Assembly (NCBI GenBank): GCA_905195005.1
Contig: CAJJUC010000116.1
Location: forward strand, 1-7,210
Direction of reading: 5' to 3'
DNA length: 7,210 bases
Origin: an uncultured Eubacteriales bacterium
Lineage (GTDB): Bacteria > Bacillota > Clostridia > UMGS1883
Below are positions 6,320 through 7,210 of the stretch, piece by piece. The notes beneath the pieces were generated by a model. That model made no database searches. It was not told the DNA's origin and saw only the letters and a list, made by a program, of their open reading frames with translations. Position 1 is the first letter of the stretch. Every line of letters starts with the position of its first letter. Position numbers and translations under genes: made by a program.

Positions 6320-7210
6320 ATGAAGCCCGGAAGAAAGTTCGATACCAAGGTACAGTACACAAAATATAAGGTTCTGCGCGAGGTTGCGCGCGAAGCATGG
6401 AACGGAACGCTGCTTCAGAATATTTACGATATTCCGAAAAGAATCGTTCCCGATAACGAGCCGCCGTCGCGCTGCTGCATATACAAGGATCGCGCAATAG
6501 TTGCGCAGCGCGTCAAGGCAGCTGTCGGGGGCGACAGCACGAATCCGAACGTGATTCAGGTTATTGAAATTGCCTGCGATGAATGTCCCGTCAGCGGCTA
6601 TGAAGTCACGGAAACCTGCCGCGGCTGCCTTGCCCACCGCTGCGAGGATGTTTGCAAATTCAACGCGCTGACCTTTGACGAGCACCAGAAAGCGCATATT
6701 GACAAATCAAAATGCAAAAACTGCGGCGCATGCTCAAAGGTTTGCCCGTATACTGCGATTATCAACAGGAAACGCCCGTGCGAAAATGCCTGCAAAATAA
6801 AAGCCATTCACAGCGGTGAAAATAAAGCGGCGCATATTGACAACGACCGCTGCATTGAGTGCGGCGCGTGCGTTTATCAGTGCCCGTTCGGCGCTGTGGT
6901 TGATAAATCCTTTATGCTCAACGTTATCGACATTCTCAAAAAAAGCGAAAACAACACCGCTTACAAGGTTTACGCTGTTGCCGCACCGTCCATTGCCGGT
7001 CAGTTCAGCTATGCGCGGCTCGGTCAGATTATAACGGCAATCGAAAAGCTCGGGTTTTATCACACTGTCGAAGCGGCTCTCGGCGCTGATATGGTTGCAT
7101 ATTCCGAAGCAAAGGAGCTTTCCGAATGTGATTCTTTTCTCACAAGCTCCTGCTGCCCAGCGTTTAAAAAGTACATTCAGAATGATTTTCCGCAGCTTGC
7201 GGGGCACATA
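6320..7210 (+). CDS. Group B-type monomeric [FeFe] hydrogenase, 3'-partial
   Basis: Runs open from the ATG at 6320 to the window edge (297 codons). The start is MKPGRKFDTKV, preceded by an AGGG-type site six bases upstream. The N-terminal half is rich in Fe-S cysteines: C86/C89, C100/C103/C108/C112, a ferredoxin motif C132/135/138/142, C154/C158, and a second ferredoxin motif C178/181/184/188. The H-cluster domain begins near residue 205 and reaches the L1 motif TSSCCPAF (C278 as proton-transfer Cys, C279 as first H-cluster ligand); L2 and L3 lie beyond the window. The overall pattern matches the group B (B1/B3) monomeric family of Clostridia, thought to be ferredoxin-linked and to make or oxidise H2 in the cytosol. 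It lies 23 bases after the phosphatase stop with no terminator between, so it is probably in the same operon. L1 is canonical, unlike that of the sensor-like paralogue upstream. Confidence 0.9.
   Translation, partial: MKPGRKFDTKVQYTKYKVLREVAREAWNGTLLQNIYDIPKRIVPDNEPPSRCCIYKDRAIVAQRVKAAVGGDSTNPNVIQVIEIACDECPVSGYEVTETCRGCLAHRCEDVCKFNALTFDEHQKAHIDKSKCKNCGACSKVCPYTAIINRKRPCENACKIKAIHSGENKAAHIDNDRCIECGACVYQCPFGAVVDKSFMLNVIDILKKSENNTAYKVYAVAAPSIAGQFSYARLGQIITAIEKLGFYHTVEAALGADMVAYSEAKELSECDSFLTSSCCPAFKKYIQNDFPQLAGHI

Noticed and set aside
5946..6497. 183-codon open frame on the minus strand spanning two plus-strand genes
   Set aside because: Antisense shadow across the phosphatase end and the hydrogenase start; both plus-strand proteins are recognisable there.
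6734..7207. 157-codon open frame on the minus strand
   Set aside because: Antisense to the group B hydrogenase ferredoxin and H-cluster regions.

Overview
The window looks like chromosomal DNA of a strictly anaerobic, fermentative Bacillota bacterium of class Clostridia, by eye of intermediate G+C. The evidence is a Clostridia-type AdhE, two different [FeFe]-hydrogenase-family proteins, a SpoIIE-type phosphatase, and tight plus-strand packing with GGAGG-type ribosome binding sites. All six genes are on the plus strand, and both end genes run off the window. I see no RNA gene, mobile element or CRISPR array.

Layout: (1) positions 2-2368, adhE, the bifunctional acetaldehyde-CoA/alcohol dehydrogenase, lacking its 5' end; (2) 2365-3114, a small APH-fold kinase whose start overlaps the adhE stop by 4 bases; (3) 3115-3208, a 94-base gap with a GC-rich hairpin and an AT-rich palindrome; (4) 3209-3451, an 80-residue thioredoxin-like [2Fe-2S] protein; (5) 3458-5134, a group C-like ('sensory') [FeFe]-hydrogenase-family protein with two ferredoxin clusters, an H-cluster domain, a further Fe-S domain, a PAS domain and a C-terminal helix; (6) 5127-6296, a SpoIIE/PP2C phosphatase with an unrecognised C-terminal domain, overlapping the previous gene by 8 bases; (7) 6320 to the right edge, a group B monomeric [FeFe] hydrogenase, cut in its H-cluster domain.

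Working model (inference): the right-hand four genes are one unit in which a hydrogenase-derived sensor reads H2 or redox state and passes it through its PAS domain and helix to a phosphatase that has no sensor domain of its own. The group B enzyme would be the working hydrogenase. AdhE is the competing electron sink (NADH to ethanol), so the locus joins the two main outlets for fermentative reductant. The kinase may or may not oppose the phosphatase.

The oddest feature is in adhE. From the left edge to about base 485, the aldehyde-dehydrogenase half has lost its conserved nucleotide-binding and oxyanion motifs and uses different codons. From about base 485 onward the protein is textbook AdhE. 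This is either a real mosaic or degenerate gene, or an artificial join in the assembly.
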